A stretch of DNA of 64,000 nt from Stappia sp. BW2 (GCF_008107695.1 NZ_VIRG01000070.1:1736001-1800000), one strand, 5' to 3'; shown: positions 37,868 through 46,381, counted from the stretch's first letter. The notes: generated by a model not told the origin, from the letters alone. A program made the numbers and translations.

Positions 37868-39505
37868 ATGAACGCTCCGCTCACACCTCCCACCTACCAG
37901 CACAGTGCTCTTTTTCCGCAGGGAGAAGATAAAACGCCTTACCGCAAACTAACGTCAGACCACGTCAAGACGGCCGAGTTCAACGGCGAAGAGGTGCTGG
38001 TGGTAGAGGCTGAAGGCCTCCGTTTGCTTGCCGAAGAAGCGTTCAAGGACATCAACCATTACCTGCGCCCCGGTCACCTGGAGCAACTGAAAAAGATCCT
38101 CGAGGACCCGGAAGCGACGGAAAACGACAAGTTCGTCGCCTTCGATCTCCTGAAGAACGCGAATATCGCCTCTCATGGCGTTCTGCCGATGTGCCAGGAC
38201 ACGGGCACCGCGATCATCATGGGCAAGAAAGGCCGCAGGGTCTGGACCGACGGTTCCGACGAAGCTGCCCTCGGCGAAGGCTCCCGCGATGCCTACTTCA
38301 AGAAGAACCTGCGGTATTCCCAGCTTGCTCCGCTTTCCATGTTTGAGGAAAAGAACACCAGCAACAACATGCCGGCGCAGATAGAGCTCTATGCCGAAGG
38401 CGAAGATGCCTACAAGTTCCTGTTCATGGCCAAGGGCGGCGGCTCGGCCAACAAGACGTTCCTGTTCCAGGGCACGCCCTCGCTGCTGACGCACGACCGG
38501 CTGGTGGAATTCCTGAAGGAAAAGATCCTCACACTCGGCACCGCGGCCTGTCCGCCCTATCACCTTGCCATCGTCATCGGCGGCACATCTGCGGAAATGA
38601 ATCTGAAGACGGCAAAGCTGGCTTCCGCGCGCTATCTCGACGGACTGCCGACACAAGGCTCGGAACTGGGACATGCCTTCCGCGATCTTGAACTGGAAGA
38701 GGAAATCCACAAGCTGACCCAGGCGACGGGAGTCGGCGCACAGTTCGGCGGCAAATATTTCTGCCACGATGTACGCGTCATCCGTCTGCCACGTCACGGC
38801 GCCTCGCTGCCTATCGGCCTCGCAGTTTCCTGCTCCGCAGACCGGCAGGCCGTCGGCAAGATCACCAAAGACGGGATCTTCCTGGAACAGCTCGAGATGC
38901 ACCCGGAAAAATATCTGCCCGAGGTGACAGACGAGCATCTGTCCGACAGTGTGGTCAAGATCGACCTCTCCCGACCGATGTCCGAGATCCTGGGTGAACT
39001 TTCCAAGCACCCGATCAAGACCCGCCTGTCCCTTACCGGTCCGTTGATCGTTGCGCGCGACCTTGCCCACTCCAAGCTGCGTGACCGGTTGGAAAGCGGC
39101 GAGCCGCTGCCGGACTATTTCAAAAACCACCCGATCTATTACGCGGGGCCTGCCAAGACGCCTGAGGGTATGCCGTCGGGATCTTTCGGCCCGACAACAG
39201 CCGGACGCATGGATGCCTATGTCGACCAGTTTCAGGCAGCCGGCGGTTCCATGGTCATGCTGGCCAAAGGCAACCGATCCGCACAGGTCCGCCGCGCCTG
39301 TCAGGCCCATGGCGGCTTCTATCTCGGCTCCATCGGCGGCCCGGCTGCCCGCCTGGCGCAGGATTGCATCAAGAAGGTGGAAGTCGTCGAATTCGAGGAA
39401 CTCGGCATGGAGGCCGTTTGGCGGATCGAAGTCGAGGATTTCCCGGCCTTCATCGTCATCGATGACAAGGGCAACGACTTCTTCAAGGAATTGAACCTCA
39501 GCTGA
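37868..39505 (+). CDS. fumA: Class I (iron-sulfur) fumarate hydratase
   Basis: 545 residues from the ATG at 37868, with AGGAAA seven bases upstream. The enzyme hydrates fumarate to malate in the TCA cycle using a [4Fe-4S] cluster sensitive to oxygen and superoxide. PMCQDTGTA near residue 108, AACPPYH near 230 and KYFCHDVRVIRLPRHGA near 305 give the cluster cysteines and active-site segments. The N-terminal alpha and C-terminal beta domains are fused, as in FumA/FumB. PSGSFGPTTAGRMD and KGNRS mark the beta domain. The gene is a single unit between two strong terminators. Related mesaconate or tartrate dehydratases exist but the length favours fumarase. Confidence 0.92.
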   Translation: MNAPLTPPTYQHSALFPQGEDKTPYRKLTSDHVKTAEFNGEEVLVVEAEGLRLLAEEAFKDINHYLRPGHLEQLKKILEDPEATENDKFVAFDLLKNANIASHGVLPMCQDTGTAIIMGKKGRRVWTDGSDEAALGEGSRDAYFKKNLRYSQLAPLSMFEEKNTSNNMPAQIELYAEGEDAYKFLFMAKGGGSANKTFLFQGTPSLLTHDRLVEFLKEKILTLGTAACPPYHLAIVIGGTSAEMNLKTAKLASARYLDGLPTQGSELGHAFRDLELEEEIHKLTQATGVGAQFGGKYFCHDVRVIRLPRHGASLPIGLAVSCSADRQAVGKITKDGIFLEQLEMHPEKYLPEVTDEHLSDSVVKIDLSRPMSEILGELSKHPIKTRLSLTGPLIVARDLAHSKLRDRLESGEPLPDYFKNHPIYYAGPAKTPEGMPSGSFGPTTAGRMDAYVDQFQAAGGSMVMLAKGNRSAQVRRACQAHGGFYLGSIGGPAARLAQDCIKKVEVVEFEELGMEAVWRIEVEDFPAFIVIDDKGNDFFKELNLS

Positions 39506-39530
39506 GCACCTGCTTTTGCCGATTAAACAC

Positions 39531-39560
39531 AACCCGCGGCCCTGCCGCGGGTTCTTTTTT
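39531..39560 (+). terminator. Rho-independent terminator of fumA
   Basis: AACCCGCGG 39531-39539 pairs with CCGCGGGTT 39545-39553 around a five-base loop, followed by C and six T. Confidence 0.93.
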
Positions 39561-39943
39561 GTCTATTCTTTGGCCTCCAGTTGCAGACAGCGCGCAGTCC
39601 CCGGGAACCGCACGTTGATTCACTGCAATCCGCATAAATTCGATTCGAACCTGAACGCGGTATATTCAAAATTCCATCAAAAATGGCTGGCGACTTTTGC
39701 CGGGGATCGGGAAATCCTGCAATCTCGGCGAGTACCCCCGCAACCGACGCGTTTTTCACGAAAAATTCGTTGCAATTTCGGCACACAGGCGGGACATGAG
39801 ACCCGGTCACATCAACGTGAGATTTTCCCAATCTTCGTTTTGCGACATACTTATTAAGAGTGAGGCAACGACATTTTCGTAACGTCAATTTGATTGAGAA
39901 TCGCATCTTTGAGGCATGGGCCCGATGCTGATGGGGGATCGGA
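39561..39943. promoter_or_regulatory. Upstream region of the L,D-transpeptidase gene
   Basis: About 380 bases without a gene. GGGGGATCGGA directly before the ATG at 39944 is the ribosome site. The rest is AT-rich with no clear operator. A stretch at 39639-39650 resembles a tRNA T-arm but no full cloverleaf can be drawn. Confidence 0.4.
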
Positions 39944-40537
39944 ATGAAGAAACTACTTTTTGTAATGGTTGCAGTTCTGGCGGGCGCATTCGCGCTGACA
40001 GCCCAGGCAGCGCCGCGATATGGCTATTTTGACCATAGCACGAACACCTGGGTCACACCGAAATACCACCCGGGCGGACCGTCTCCGGTCAAGCGCAAGC
40101 GTGTGAGATACGATGGCCCCTACCCTGCGGGCACGATCATCATCGATACGTCCGAGCGTCGCCTGTATCATGTCCTGCCTGGCGGCAAGGCAATGAAATA
40201 CGGTGTTGGCGTCGGCAAGGAAGGCTTCCAGTGGGCCGGTACGCACCGTATCACCCGCAAGGCAGAATGGCCGAGCTGGACTCCGCCCTCGCAGATGCGT
40301 GCTCGTGAACGTGCAAAGGGCCGCATCCTGCCGGCTTACATGCCGGGCGGTCCGAACAACCCGATGGGTGCACGCGCCATGTATATCGGCTCTACCCTGT
40401 ACCGTATTCACGGCACGACCGAGCCGTGGACCATTGGTTCTGCCGTTTCATCCGGCTGCATCCGTCTTGCAAACGAAGACGTGATCCACCTTTACAACCA
40501 CGTCAAGGTTGGGTCGAAAGTTATCGTCAAGCGCTAA
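39944..40537 (+). CDS. L,D-transpeptidase (YkuD/ErfK family)
   Basis: 197 residues. A signal peptide (about 1-22, ending AQA-AP) sends it to the periplasm. The YkuD domain covers about residues 62-197, with the catalytic motif from His156 (HGTTEPW) to Cys172 in SSGCIRL; the cysteine attacks the peptidoglycan tetrapeptide to form 3-3 cross-links or to attach proteins. A basic segment KRKRVRY lies before the domain. Hyphomicrobiales, which often grow from a pole, are rich in such enzymes. There is no partner gene; it converges on the TetR gene with a shared terminator. Confidence 0.93.
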   Translation: MKKLLFVMVAVLAGAFALTAQAAPRYGYFDHSTNTWVTPKYHPGGPSPVKRKRVRYDGPYPAGTIIIDTSERRLYHVLPGGKAMKYGVGVGKEGFQWAGTHRITRKAEWPSWTPPSQMRARERAKGRILPAYMPGGPNNPMGARAMYIGSTLYRIHGTTEPWTIGSAVSSGCIRLANEDVIHLYNHVKVGSKVIVKR

Positions 40538-40562
40538 TCCCGCTGCAACGGTTGCGACAACG

Positions 40563-40588
40563 AAAAGCCGGGTCACTCCCGGCTTTTT
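40563..40588. terminator. Bidirectional terminator, L,D-transpeptidase and TetR genes
   Basis: AAAAGCCGGG 40563-40572 pairs with CCCGGCTTTTT 40578-40588 around TCACT. A-runs and T-runs on both flanks let it work in both directions. Confidence 0.92.
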
Positions 40589-40667
40589 CATTTTAAGTGC
40601 CGGGTACCTTATCGGACCATCGCCAGCGCTTCGCCGTCTGCTCGGCTCGCCAGTAATCGGCCGCCGT

Positions 40668-41237
40668 TCAGGTGTCCGGAATATGAGCCTCGATCAAAGC
40701 CGATGCTGCCTCCCTGGCCGCGCCTGCAGGGTCTGGATCGAAACCCATTTGTGCTGCGACGATCGCCCCTTCCTTGAGCAAAAGAAGTTGCCGCGCCAGC
40801 AGCTCCGGCCGGGCAGCCCCCGCTTTTTCCGCAAGGCTCTTGAACGCCGACAAAAGCAATCGTTTGTGCTCAGTCGACTGGGTATGAGCCGGATGGGCGG
40901 GGTCCTGAAATTCCGAAGATGCCTTGATGAACATGCATCCCCTGAAACCGGATTCCTCAAACCACTCCCTGAGAACATCGAATATCGCCAACAGTTTTTG
41001 CCTTGGGGGAAGATCGCGTTCGTCAAGACTGCGCAAAAACCAGTTCCGGAAGGTTTCGTCCCGGTATCTCAACACCGCAAGGATCAGATCTTCCTTGGTT
41101 CTGAAATGCTTGAACATCGTGGTCTTGGATATGCCCGTTTCGACAACAAGCGTGTCCATTCCGGTCGCGTGGAAACCGTCCCTGTAAAAGACAGCCAGCG
41201 ACTTTCGCACCAGTTCATCGCGTTTGCTAGGTCGCAT
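40668..41237 (-). CDS. TetR-family transcriptional repressor
   Basis: 189 residues from the ATG at 41237 with AAAGGGA upstream; the longer frame adds 13 residues without a ribosome site. The HTH lies at about residues 20-45 (TGMDTLVVETGISKTTMFKH) and the ligand domain has a TetR_C-like GCMFIKAS segment near 100. It is divergent from a small membrane protein gene and a DUF1348 gene. One operator-like palindrome (41252-41263) is just 14 bases before its start codon and two more lie near the divergent genes, so it probably represses itself and them. The inducer is unknown; the regulated NTF2-like product hints at a small organic molecule. Confidence 0.88.
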   Translation of the reverse strand: MRPSKRDELVRKSLAVFYRDGFHATGMDTLVVETGISKTTMFKHFRTKEDLILAVLRYRDETFRNWFLRSLDERDLPPRQKLLAIFDVLREWFEESGFRGCMFIKASSEFQDPAHPAHTQSTEHKRLLLSAFKSLAEKAGAARPELLARQLLLLKEGAIVAAQMGFDPDPAGAAREAASALIEAHIPDT

Positions 41238-41251
41238 GAATTCCCTTTCTG

Positions 41252-41263
41252 TACCGATCAGTA
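41252..41263. promoter_or_regulatory. TetR operator-like site A
   Basis: TACCGATCAGTA, an imperfect palindrome 14 bases upstream of the repressor start codon. It matches sites B and C in reverse orientation (ACTGATCGGTACA). Confidence 0.6.
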
Positions 41264-41382
41264 AATAGGCATTCATCGTCCTCCGGTCAAGGTATGCACG
41301 GAAACACGCGCCTCACTGCTGCCCGACGCGCTATTCTCACAAACATATGATCTCACACTCTCGCTTCCAGCCTTGCGAATAT

Positions 41383-41398
41383 GAACAGATCGGTACAT
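41383..41398. promoter_or_regulatory. TetR operator-like site B
   Basis: GAACAGATCGGTACAT. It shares GAACAGATC.GTACA with site C, whose start is 32 bases (about three helical turns) further on. Confidence 0.6.
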
Positions 41399-41414
41399 AT
41401 ATCGAATTGTAAAT

Positions 41415-41430
41415 GAACAGATCAGTACAC
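41415..41430. promoter_or_regulatory. TetR operator-like site C
   Basis: GAACAGATCAGTACAC, 31 bases before the start codon of the small membrane protein gene, so a bound repressor would block its promoter. Confidence 0.6.
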
Positions 41431-41461
41431 CTAATCCTGTTTAAAATTGTGAGGCAGACCC

Positions 41462-41635
41462 ATGTTCACACCAAGACCTGCATATCCACGTGGTTTTTAT
41501 CTCTTTGGTGCATTCGTCGCCGGGGCGCTGCTGATCGTTTCCGCCCTGCGTCCTGCTACACAGCCGTTGGATGCACGCCTTCACGCGGGACTGTCCTCAT
41601 CTCCTCAAATCTATGCCCTGGAGCTTACCCGATGA
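41462..41635 (+). CDS. Small single-pass membrane protein coupled to DUF1348 gene
   Basis: 57 residues, starting MFTPRPAYPRG, with one hydrophobic helix at about 12-29 (FYLFGAFVAGALLIVSAL) and a short polar tail. GAGG lies eight bases before the ATG. Its stop overlaps the start of the next gene as ATGA, which points to coupled translation and supports a real gene although it is short. It is first in the TetR-divergent unit. No known family is recognised. It might be a stabilising subunit or a stress membrane peptide; no function is proposed. Confidence 0.65.
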   Translation: MFTPRPAYPRGFYLFGAFVAGALLIVSALRPATQPLDARLHAGLSSSPQIYALELTR

Positions 41636-42102
41636 CAGAACAGCGCCCGCCCCTGCCTCCATTTACGCTGGAAACGTCCCGCCAGAAGGTGCGCGCCGCC
41701 GAAGATGGCTGGAACAGCAGAAACCCGGAAAAGGTCTCGCTTGCCTACACGCCGGATACAATCTGGCGGAACCGGTCAGATTTTCCAGTCGGTCGCCAGC
41801 AAGTGGTGGAGTTTCTGACTAACAAGTGGCAGCGGGAACACGAGTACCGTTTGATCAAGGAACTCTGGACCTTTGCTGGCAACCGGATTGCTGTCCGCTT
41901 TGCCTATGAATGGCACGATGCGACAGGACAATGGTACCGTTCCTATGGCAACGAAAATTGGGAATTTGCACCGAATGGCCTGATGCATCGCCGCTTTGCA
42001 AGCATCAACGATCTCGCCATATTCGAAAATGAGCGGAAGATGCATTGGCCTCTGGGACCGCGCCCGGCAGATCATCCCGGGCTCAGCGAACTCGGGCTTT
42101 GA
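41632..42102 (+). CDS. DUF1348 / SnoaL-like NTF2-fold protein
   Basis: 156 residues from the ATG at 41632, with GGAG seven bases upstream. The family has one cone-shaped alpha+beta barrel (NTF2 fold) that often binds small hydrophobic ligands or acts as a hydrolase, isomerase or dehydratase; members of this group have no proven reaction. The conserved run YTPDTIWRNRSDF, the WxREHEYRLIKELW segment and the ending GPRPADHPGLSELGL are typical. It is co-transcribed with the small membrane protein and probably controlled by the divergent TetR repressor. Such pairs are often induced by toxic electrophiles, an inference only. Confidence 0.85.
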   Translation: MTEQRPPLPPFTLETSRQKVRAAEDGWNSRNPEKVSLAYTPDTIWRNRSDFPVGRQQVVEFLTNKWQREHEYRLIKELWTFAGNRIAVRFAYEWHDATGQWYRSYGNENWEFAPNGLMHRRFASINDLAIFENERKMHWPLGPRPADHPGLSELGL

Positions 42103-42217
42103 TCAGCCTAAGGTCTTGCAATTACTGCCACCTCTGAATCTTTTAAGACACTCTGGCAACCGGTGCCCGGCCCTCTGCCGGACACCGGTCAACAATCTTC
42201 CTGTCAGGAGTCCTTGC

Positions 42218-42928
42218 TCAATGCGCAGACAGGATCATCCTGCCGTCGTGCAGGAAACACCCCTTGTCGAAATGCGCAAGATCGACTGGATTTGTTGTCC
42301 TGATGTCGGCGAACCCCGGCAGCGATTTGCTCTGGGGATCAAAGCTTCGATGAACCTGCGAGAGGAAGACAAGCGTCGCACGCCGCTTTTTTGCAAACTG
42401 TCTCATGTCTTCGATCTGATCACCGAGCGGCGGTTGCGAGCGGTGCTGATCCATGACCTGAAGGTAGTCGATTACGGCTATCGTGCCCGGCGCCGGATCT
42501 GCCAGCGTTTCTTGAATTGTTCCGGCACAAATGCTGTCTGAGAGCACAATGCTCAACTTTTCAATTTTTCCAGGATCGGCGTATCCGCAGTCGGAAAGCT
42601 TCGTGCGGACATCCCGATAAGAACATTCGGATGAAAAGAAGACGGAAGATCGTCCGCTCTTTGCCGCTTCAGCAAGCAATTCGAGCCCCAGAACCGTCTT
42701 GCCGTGACCGGGCCGTGCTCCGAGGATCACCATATCGCCTGGCTCAAACGCTGACAGAAGTCTGATCGAAGGGCCCTGGTTACGAGTTGCTGATACGAGA
42801 TGGCTCCAGCTTCTGAAGCCTTCGCGAACAGCAATTGCGTCCAGTGCCCGGTTCAACGCGATGGTCTTGCTACGGGCGAGAGCCCGGGCTTCACGCTTCA
42901 AACGGAAAACGGGTGCGGAGAGTTTCAT
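42218..42928 (-). CDS. DnaB-C/RecA-like ATPase without the DnaB N-domain
   Basis: 236 residues. Walker A is GARPGHGKT at about residues 69-77 and Walker B is IAVIDYLQVMDQ at about 150-161, followed by a sensor-like LVFLSQVHR near 187, all as in the C-terminal domain of replicative helicase DnaB. The primase-binding N-domain is absent; in its place the first 50 residues have a helical segment (LKREARALARSKTIALNRAL..IAVREGFRSWSHL). GGAGGT precedes the ATG. No replication, plasmid or phage genes are near. It may be a stand-alone RecA-fold ATPase; its substrate is unknown. The C-terminus DKGCFLHDGR resembles the DnaB arginine-finger region only loosely. Confidence 0.75.
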   Translation of the reverse strand: MKLSAPVFRLKREARALARSKTIALNRALDAIAVREGFRSWSHLVSATRNQGPSIRLLSAFEPGDMVILGARPGHGKTVLGLELLAEAAKSGRSSVFFSSECSYRDVRTKLSDCGYADPGKIEKLSIVLSDSICAGTIQETLADPAPGTIAVIDYLQVMDQHRSQPPLGDQIEDMRQFAKKRRATLVFLSQVHRSFDPQSKSLPGFADIRTTNPVDLAHFDKGCFLHDGRMILSAH

Positions 42929-43115
42929 ATTGCGACCTCCAGATCGCGTGCATCAGCCGCAGTCCCTCCATATGCGAACGCACGATTACCTGGTTGCCAA
43001 CATGAATTGACCCTGCAGTTCGGCTGCTGCTCCAGTTGGAGGGGGATGGCGTGGGTCGAGCCGCCTTCTTTCTAGCAGATTCGCTCAGACACCAGCCAGC
43101 GCGCGATACCTCCCA

Positions 43116-43484
43116 TCAACGATCGCGGCTCAGGCCCTTGTCTGCCAGTTCCTTCAGATAGACACCCCAATGGGCTTCAGGGTCCCTGCCCAGGTCGATG
43201 AAATACGTCCAGGTGAAAATCCCGGAGTTATGCATGTCATCGAAATGAATACGGACAGCGTAATTGCCGACAGGCTCAATCTTCATGATCTCGACATTGC
43301 GCTTGCCGGGAACCGTTTGTTTCTGGGATGGATTGTGCCCCTTCACTTCCGCCGAAGGCGAGCACACCCGCAGATATTCGGCAGACAGTTCGTGCCGTTC
43401 ACCCGTGTTGAAGGCAACGGTCAGGCTTTTTCTGTCTTTCGATACGCGCAGCTCCGTCGGCCATGGCGCGGTCGGGTCGGTCAT
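43116..43484 (-). CDS. DUF971 (GBBH-like) domain protein
   Basis: 122 residues from the ATG at 43484. The domain of about 85 residues carries LRVSKDRKSLTVAF at the start, the RVCSPSAEVKGH segment and a C-terminal YAVRIHFDD..GIFTWTYFIDLG. The fold also occurs at the N-terminus of gamma-butyrobetaine hydroxylase and at the C-terminus of the plant Fe-S carrier HCF101, behind its MIP18 and Mrp domains. In bacteria such stand-alone proteins are often linked to Fe-S cluster assembly, but their role is unproven. It lies 54 bases before the end of the photolyase gene and 4.6 kb from mrp. Confidence 0.85.
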   Translation of the reverse strand: MTDPTAPWPTELRVSKDRKSLTVAFNTGERHELSAEYLRVCSPSAEVKGHNPSQKQTVPGKRNVEIMKIEPVGNYAVRIHFDDMHNSGIFTWTYFIDLGRDPEAHWGVYLKELADKGLSRDR

Positions 43485-43559
43485 ATCCGGATCCTCTGAT
43501 TCCACCCGGCCAACAGCACCGGGAATTGCGCGCGGACGATACCGGCAGAACCGATATCG

Positions 43560-44996
43560 TCAAGCGTCGTCTTGCGCCGCCTTCTTCACGGCTTCGTAGC
43601 CCTCCAGCGCGGCCTCGCGGGCCTTGGCATGGTCAACCAGGGGCTTCGGATAGGTCTTGCCAAGATCGATCCCGGCTTTTTTCAAGGCTTCAGCAGGCGC
43701 ATCGAACGGCGCAAAGAGATATTGCGTTTCCAAGTCACGCAATTCAGGCACCCACTTGCGGATATACTCACCGTCTGGATCAAACTTTTCGCCTTGGGTG
43801 ATCGGATTGAACACGCGGAAATAGGGAGCCGCATCCGCACCCGACCCCGCGACCCATTGCCAGCCAGCGGAATTGTTCGCCAGGTCCGCGTCCACCAGGG
43901 TGTCCCGGAACCAGGCCTCACCATGACGCCAGTGCAAACGCAGATGCTTGATCAGAAAGCTTGCTGCGATCATGCGCACGCGGTTGTGCATGTAACCCGT
44001 TTGCCAAAGTTCGCGCATGCCTGCGTCAACAATCGGATAGCCTGTTTGACCTTGCTGCCATTTCTCCAGCTCTCCATCCGGCTCCTTCCAGGGATATTCA
44101 TCAAAGGTGGAGCGCCAGTTTTCGGATGGCAGCTTCGGGAAGTGGTACAGCAGATTATGAGAAAATTCCCGCCAGGCGATCTCGGACAGGAATTTCATGC
44201 CGTCGTCACCGAGCGACGGCTTCTTGTCCATGACCTCCTGGGTTTCATGCCAGATCTGGCGTGGCGAGATTTCCCCGAAATGGAGATGTGGAGACAGGCG
44301 AGAGACATTGGGCAGGTCCGGGCGGTTACGAAGTTTGCCGTAGCCCTTCAAGCCTTCCTGTAAAAAACTGGCGAGCCGTTCCGAAGCACCTGCTTCGCCC
44401 GGTGTCCAAAGGTCTTCCCAGCCCTTTGCCCAATTCGGCTTCTTCGGTAGAAGGCCAAAGCTCTCCAGGCCCTCACCGCCGTCATAATCGGCAATTTCCA
44501 GTTTCTCCGGAGCCGGCAAGTCATCATCAATCTCGATCTGCCGCGCAGCTTTCCAGAAGGGCGAATAGACCTTGTAGGGGCCACCGGACTGCGTCTCGAT
44601 TTCCCAAGGTTCGTTCAAGAGTGAGGCCTTGAAACTCTTGACCTCGTATCCGTCGTCTTTCAGCGACGATTTCAGATCGGTGTCTCGCTCGATCGCTTGC
44701 GGCTCGTAGCATCTGTTCCAGAAGACAGCCTCAACGCCAGCTTCCTTCGCAACCTCGGGAATCAGATGTCTTGCACTGCCCTTGAGCAAGACCAGTCCTG
44801 GCAGATCCTCTTTCAAGGCTTTCAGACTGTGATGAAGCCACCAACGGCTGGCACCGCCTAACGGGTGTGTTTCGCCGGTCTGCTCCGCAGGCTCCAGAAT
44901 AAAAACCGGAAGAACCTGCCCGTTGCGCGCCGCTTCATACAAAGCTGGATTGTCCTTGATGCGCAAATCCTGCCGAAACCAAACGAGTGTTGTCAT
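43560..44996 (-). CDS. phrB: Deoxyribodipyrimidine photolyase (class I cryptochrome/photolyase)
   Basis: 478 residues from the ATG at 44996 with AGGAG upstream. It repairs cyclobutane pyrimidine dimers using blue light, with FADH and an antenna pigment. The N-terminal antenna fold begins TTLVWFRQDLRIKDNPAL; the helical FAD domain runs from about 200, with REFSHNLLYHFP, TGYPIVDAGMRELWQTGYMHNRVRM and the conserved NNSAGWQWVAGSGADAAPYF, followed by RVFNPITQGEKFDP. These fit CPD photolyases. The antenna type (MTHF or 8-HDF) cannot be read. It follows the direction of the DUF971 gene. A BLUF photoreceptor 6 kb away is another light gene. Confidence 0.95.
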   Translation of the reverse strand: MTTLVWFRQDLRIKDNPALYEAARNGQVLPVFILEPAEQTGETHPLGGASRWWLHHSLKALKEDLPGLVLLKGSARHLIPEVAKEAGVEAVFWNRCYEPQAIERDTDLKSSLKDDGYEVKSFKASLLNEPWEIETQSGGPYKVYSPFWKAARQIEIDDDLPAPEKLEIADYDGGEGLESFGLLPKKPNWAKGWEDLWTPGEAGASERLASFLQEGLKGYGKLRNRPDLPNVSRLSPHLHFGEISPRQIWHETQEVMDKKPSLGDDGMKFLSEIAWREFSHNLLYHFPKLPSENWRSTFDEYPWKEPDGELEKWQQGQTGYPIVDAGMRELWQTGYMHNRVRMIAASFLIKHLRLHWRHGEAWFRDTLVDADLANNSAGWQWVAGSGADAAPYFRVFNPITQGEKFDPDGEYIRKWVPELRDLETQYLFAPFDAPAEALKKAGIDLGKTYPKPLVDHAKAREAALEGYEAVKKAAQDDA

Positions 44997-45325
44997 GCTG
45001 CTCCTACCGCTTTCCACTGGTCAGATACGCCGCAAAGCGCCAACGGATCAACGATGTAAGGGTTTTGTTGGTTCCTATGTTTTCAAGATACAGGATCGGC
45101 AGCGTTCGTCAGTCGGTGCGCATCCATTCATCCGCCGCAGCAGCTCCGGCACTTCGCGTTTTGAGGCAGAAGTCGCAATGCGACGTTTCTGCTCGTGAAT
45201 TGACAACTGTACACCGACAAGTTTACCTGACACCGTAAACTGGATATCTGCAGTCCGGTTTCAATTGATCTTGTCCGCATCGACGCCATATGATCTGGAT
45301 AAGAAAAATCTAGGGAGAGCGAAAC
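44997..45325. promoter_or_regulatory. Divergent promoter region, photolyase and moaA
   Basis: 329 bases without a gene. AGTTTAC 45220-45226 and GTAAACT 45235-45241 form a perfect inverted repeat with an eight-base spacer, 85 bases before moaA, a likely protein-binding site. AGGGAGAG at 45312-45319 is the moaA ribosome site. No molybdenum-cofactor riboswitch fold was recognised. Confidence 0.5.
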
Positions 45326-46381
45326 GTGACAGACGGCAAGATTGTGGTCCCGGCACAAGCGGCAATCGGACAGGTGGACGCGCAAGGTCCGATGATCGAT
45401 CCCTTCGGTCGTGCCGTCACCTATCTTCGTGTCTCCGTAACCGATCGTTGCGACTTTCGCTGTGTCTACTGCATGGCGGAAGACATGACTTTTCTGCCGA
45501 AACGAGAAGTGCTGAGCCTGGAGGAGCTCGACCGCCTGTGCACGGCCTTCATTGAAAAAGGTGTCCGGAAGCTACGCCTTACCGGCGGAGAGCCCCTGGT
45601 GCGCAAGAATATCATGGGCTTGATCCGCAGCCTTGGTCGGCATCTGGACAGCGGCGCTCTTGAAGAACTGACCTTGACCACCAACGGCTCACAGCTCTCC
45701 CGCTATGCGCAGGAGCTCTACGATTGCGGTGTACGCCGGATAAATGTGTCGATCGATACGCTCGATCCGCAGAAATTCAAGGCCGTTACACGTTGGGGCG
45801 ATCTTGGCAAAGTGATGGACGGGATCCGCGCGGCGACTGCCGCAGGTCTGCAGATCAAGATCAACATGGTTGCGCTCAAGGATGTCAACGAGCACGAGAT
45901 CGTGACCATGTTGAAGTGGTGTCATGAGCACGGCCATGACCTAACCCTGATCGAGACGATGCCTCTGGGCGAGATCGACGGTGATCGCACCGACCAATAT
46001 CTGCCGCTGTCAACGGTGCGGGCACGGCTCGCTGACGAATTCACGCTGACAGACATTCCGTACAAGACCGGGGGTCCTGCGCGGTATGTGACGATTGAGG
46101 AAACCGGTGGGCGTCTTGGTTTCATCACGCCGATGACACATAACTTCTGCGAGAGCTGCAACCGAGTACGCGTCACCTGTACAGGCCAGCTTTACATGTG
46201 TCTTGGTCAGGAGGACATGTCGGACCTGCGCGCGCCGCTGCGTGCCTCGGAAGGCAACGACCTCTTGAATGCGGCGATAGACGAAGCCATTGGCCGCAAG
46301 CCCAAGGGTCATGATTTCGTGATCGACCGGAACCGCAACCAGCCTGCCGTTTCCCGGCATATGAGCGTCACCGGCGGGTAA
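45326..46381 (+). CDS. moaA: GTP 3',8-cyclase (radical SAM), molybdenum cofactor step 1
   Basis: 351 residues, GTG start with AGGGAGAG upstream. MoaA turns GTP into 3',8-cyclo-GTP, which MoaC converts to cyclic pyranopterin phosphate. The radical-SAM cluster cysteines are Cys42, Cys46 and Cys49; the second cluster is in CESCNRVRVTC with a further Cys in YMCLG; the protein ends in Gly-Gly, which is needed for activity. KLRLTGGEPLVRK is the SAM-binding GGE motif. moaC, moaB and moaE/D are not in the window, but the late cofactor genes lie 5 kb away at 51769-55089. Its terminator stem overlaps the last codons. Confidence 0.96.
   Translation: MTDGKIVVPAQAAIGQVDAQGPMIDPFGRAVTYLRVSVTDRCDFRCVYCMAEDMTFLPKREVLSLEELDRLCTAFIEKGVRKLRLTGGEPLVRKNIMGLIRSLGRHLDSGALEELTLTTNGSQLSRYAQELYDCGVRRINVSIDTLDPQKFKAVTRWGDLGKVMDGIRAATAAGLQIKINMVALKDVNEHEIVTMLKWCHEHGHDLTLIETMPLGEIDGDRTDQYLPLSTVRARLADEFTLTDIPYKTGGPARYVTIEETGGRLGFITPMTHNFCESCNRVRVTCTGQLYMCLGQEDMSDLRAPLRASEGNDLLNAAIDEAIGRKPKGHDFVIDRNRNQPAVSRHMSVTGG

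Noticed and set aside
37955..39532. Minus-strand open frame of 525 residues
   Set aside because: Antisense to fumarase in GC-rich DNA; the fumarase motifs and ribosome site are unmistakable on the plus strand.
39600..39720. tRNA-like T-arm sequence (GGTTCGAATC on the minus strand)
   Set aside because: The T-stem mismatches and no anticodon or acceptor stem can be drawn around it.
42218..42928. DnaB-like gene as evidence of a prophage
   Set aside because: No integrase, capsid, terminase or attachment repeat was found nearby.
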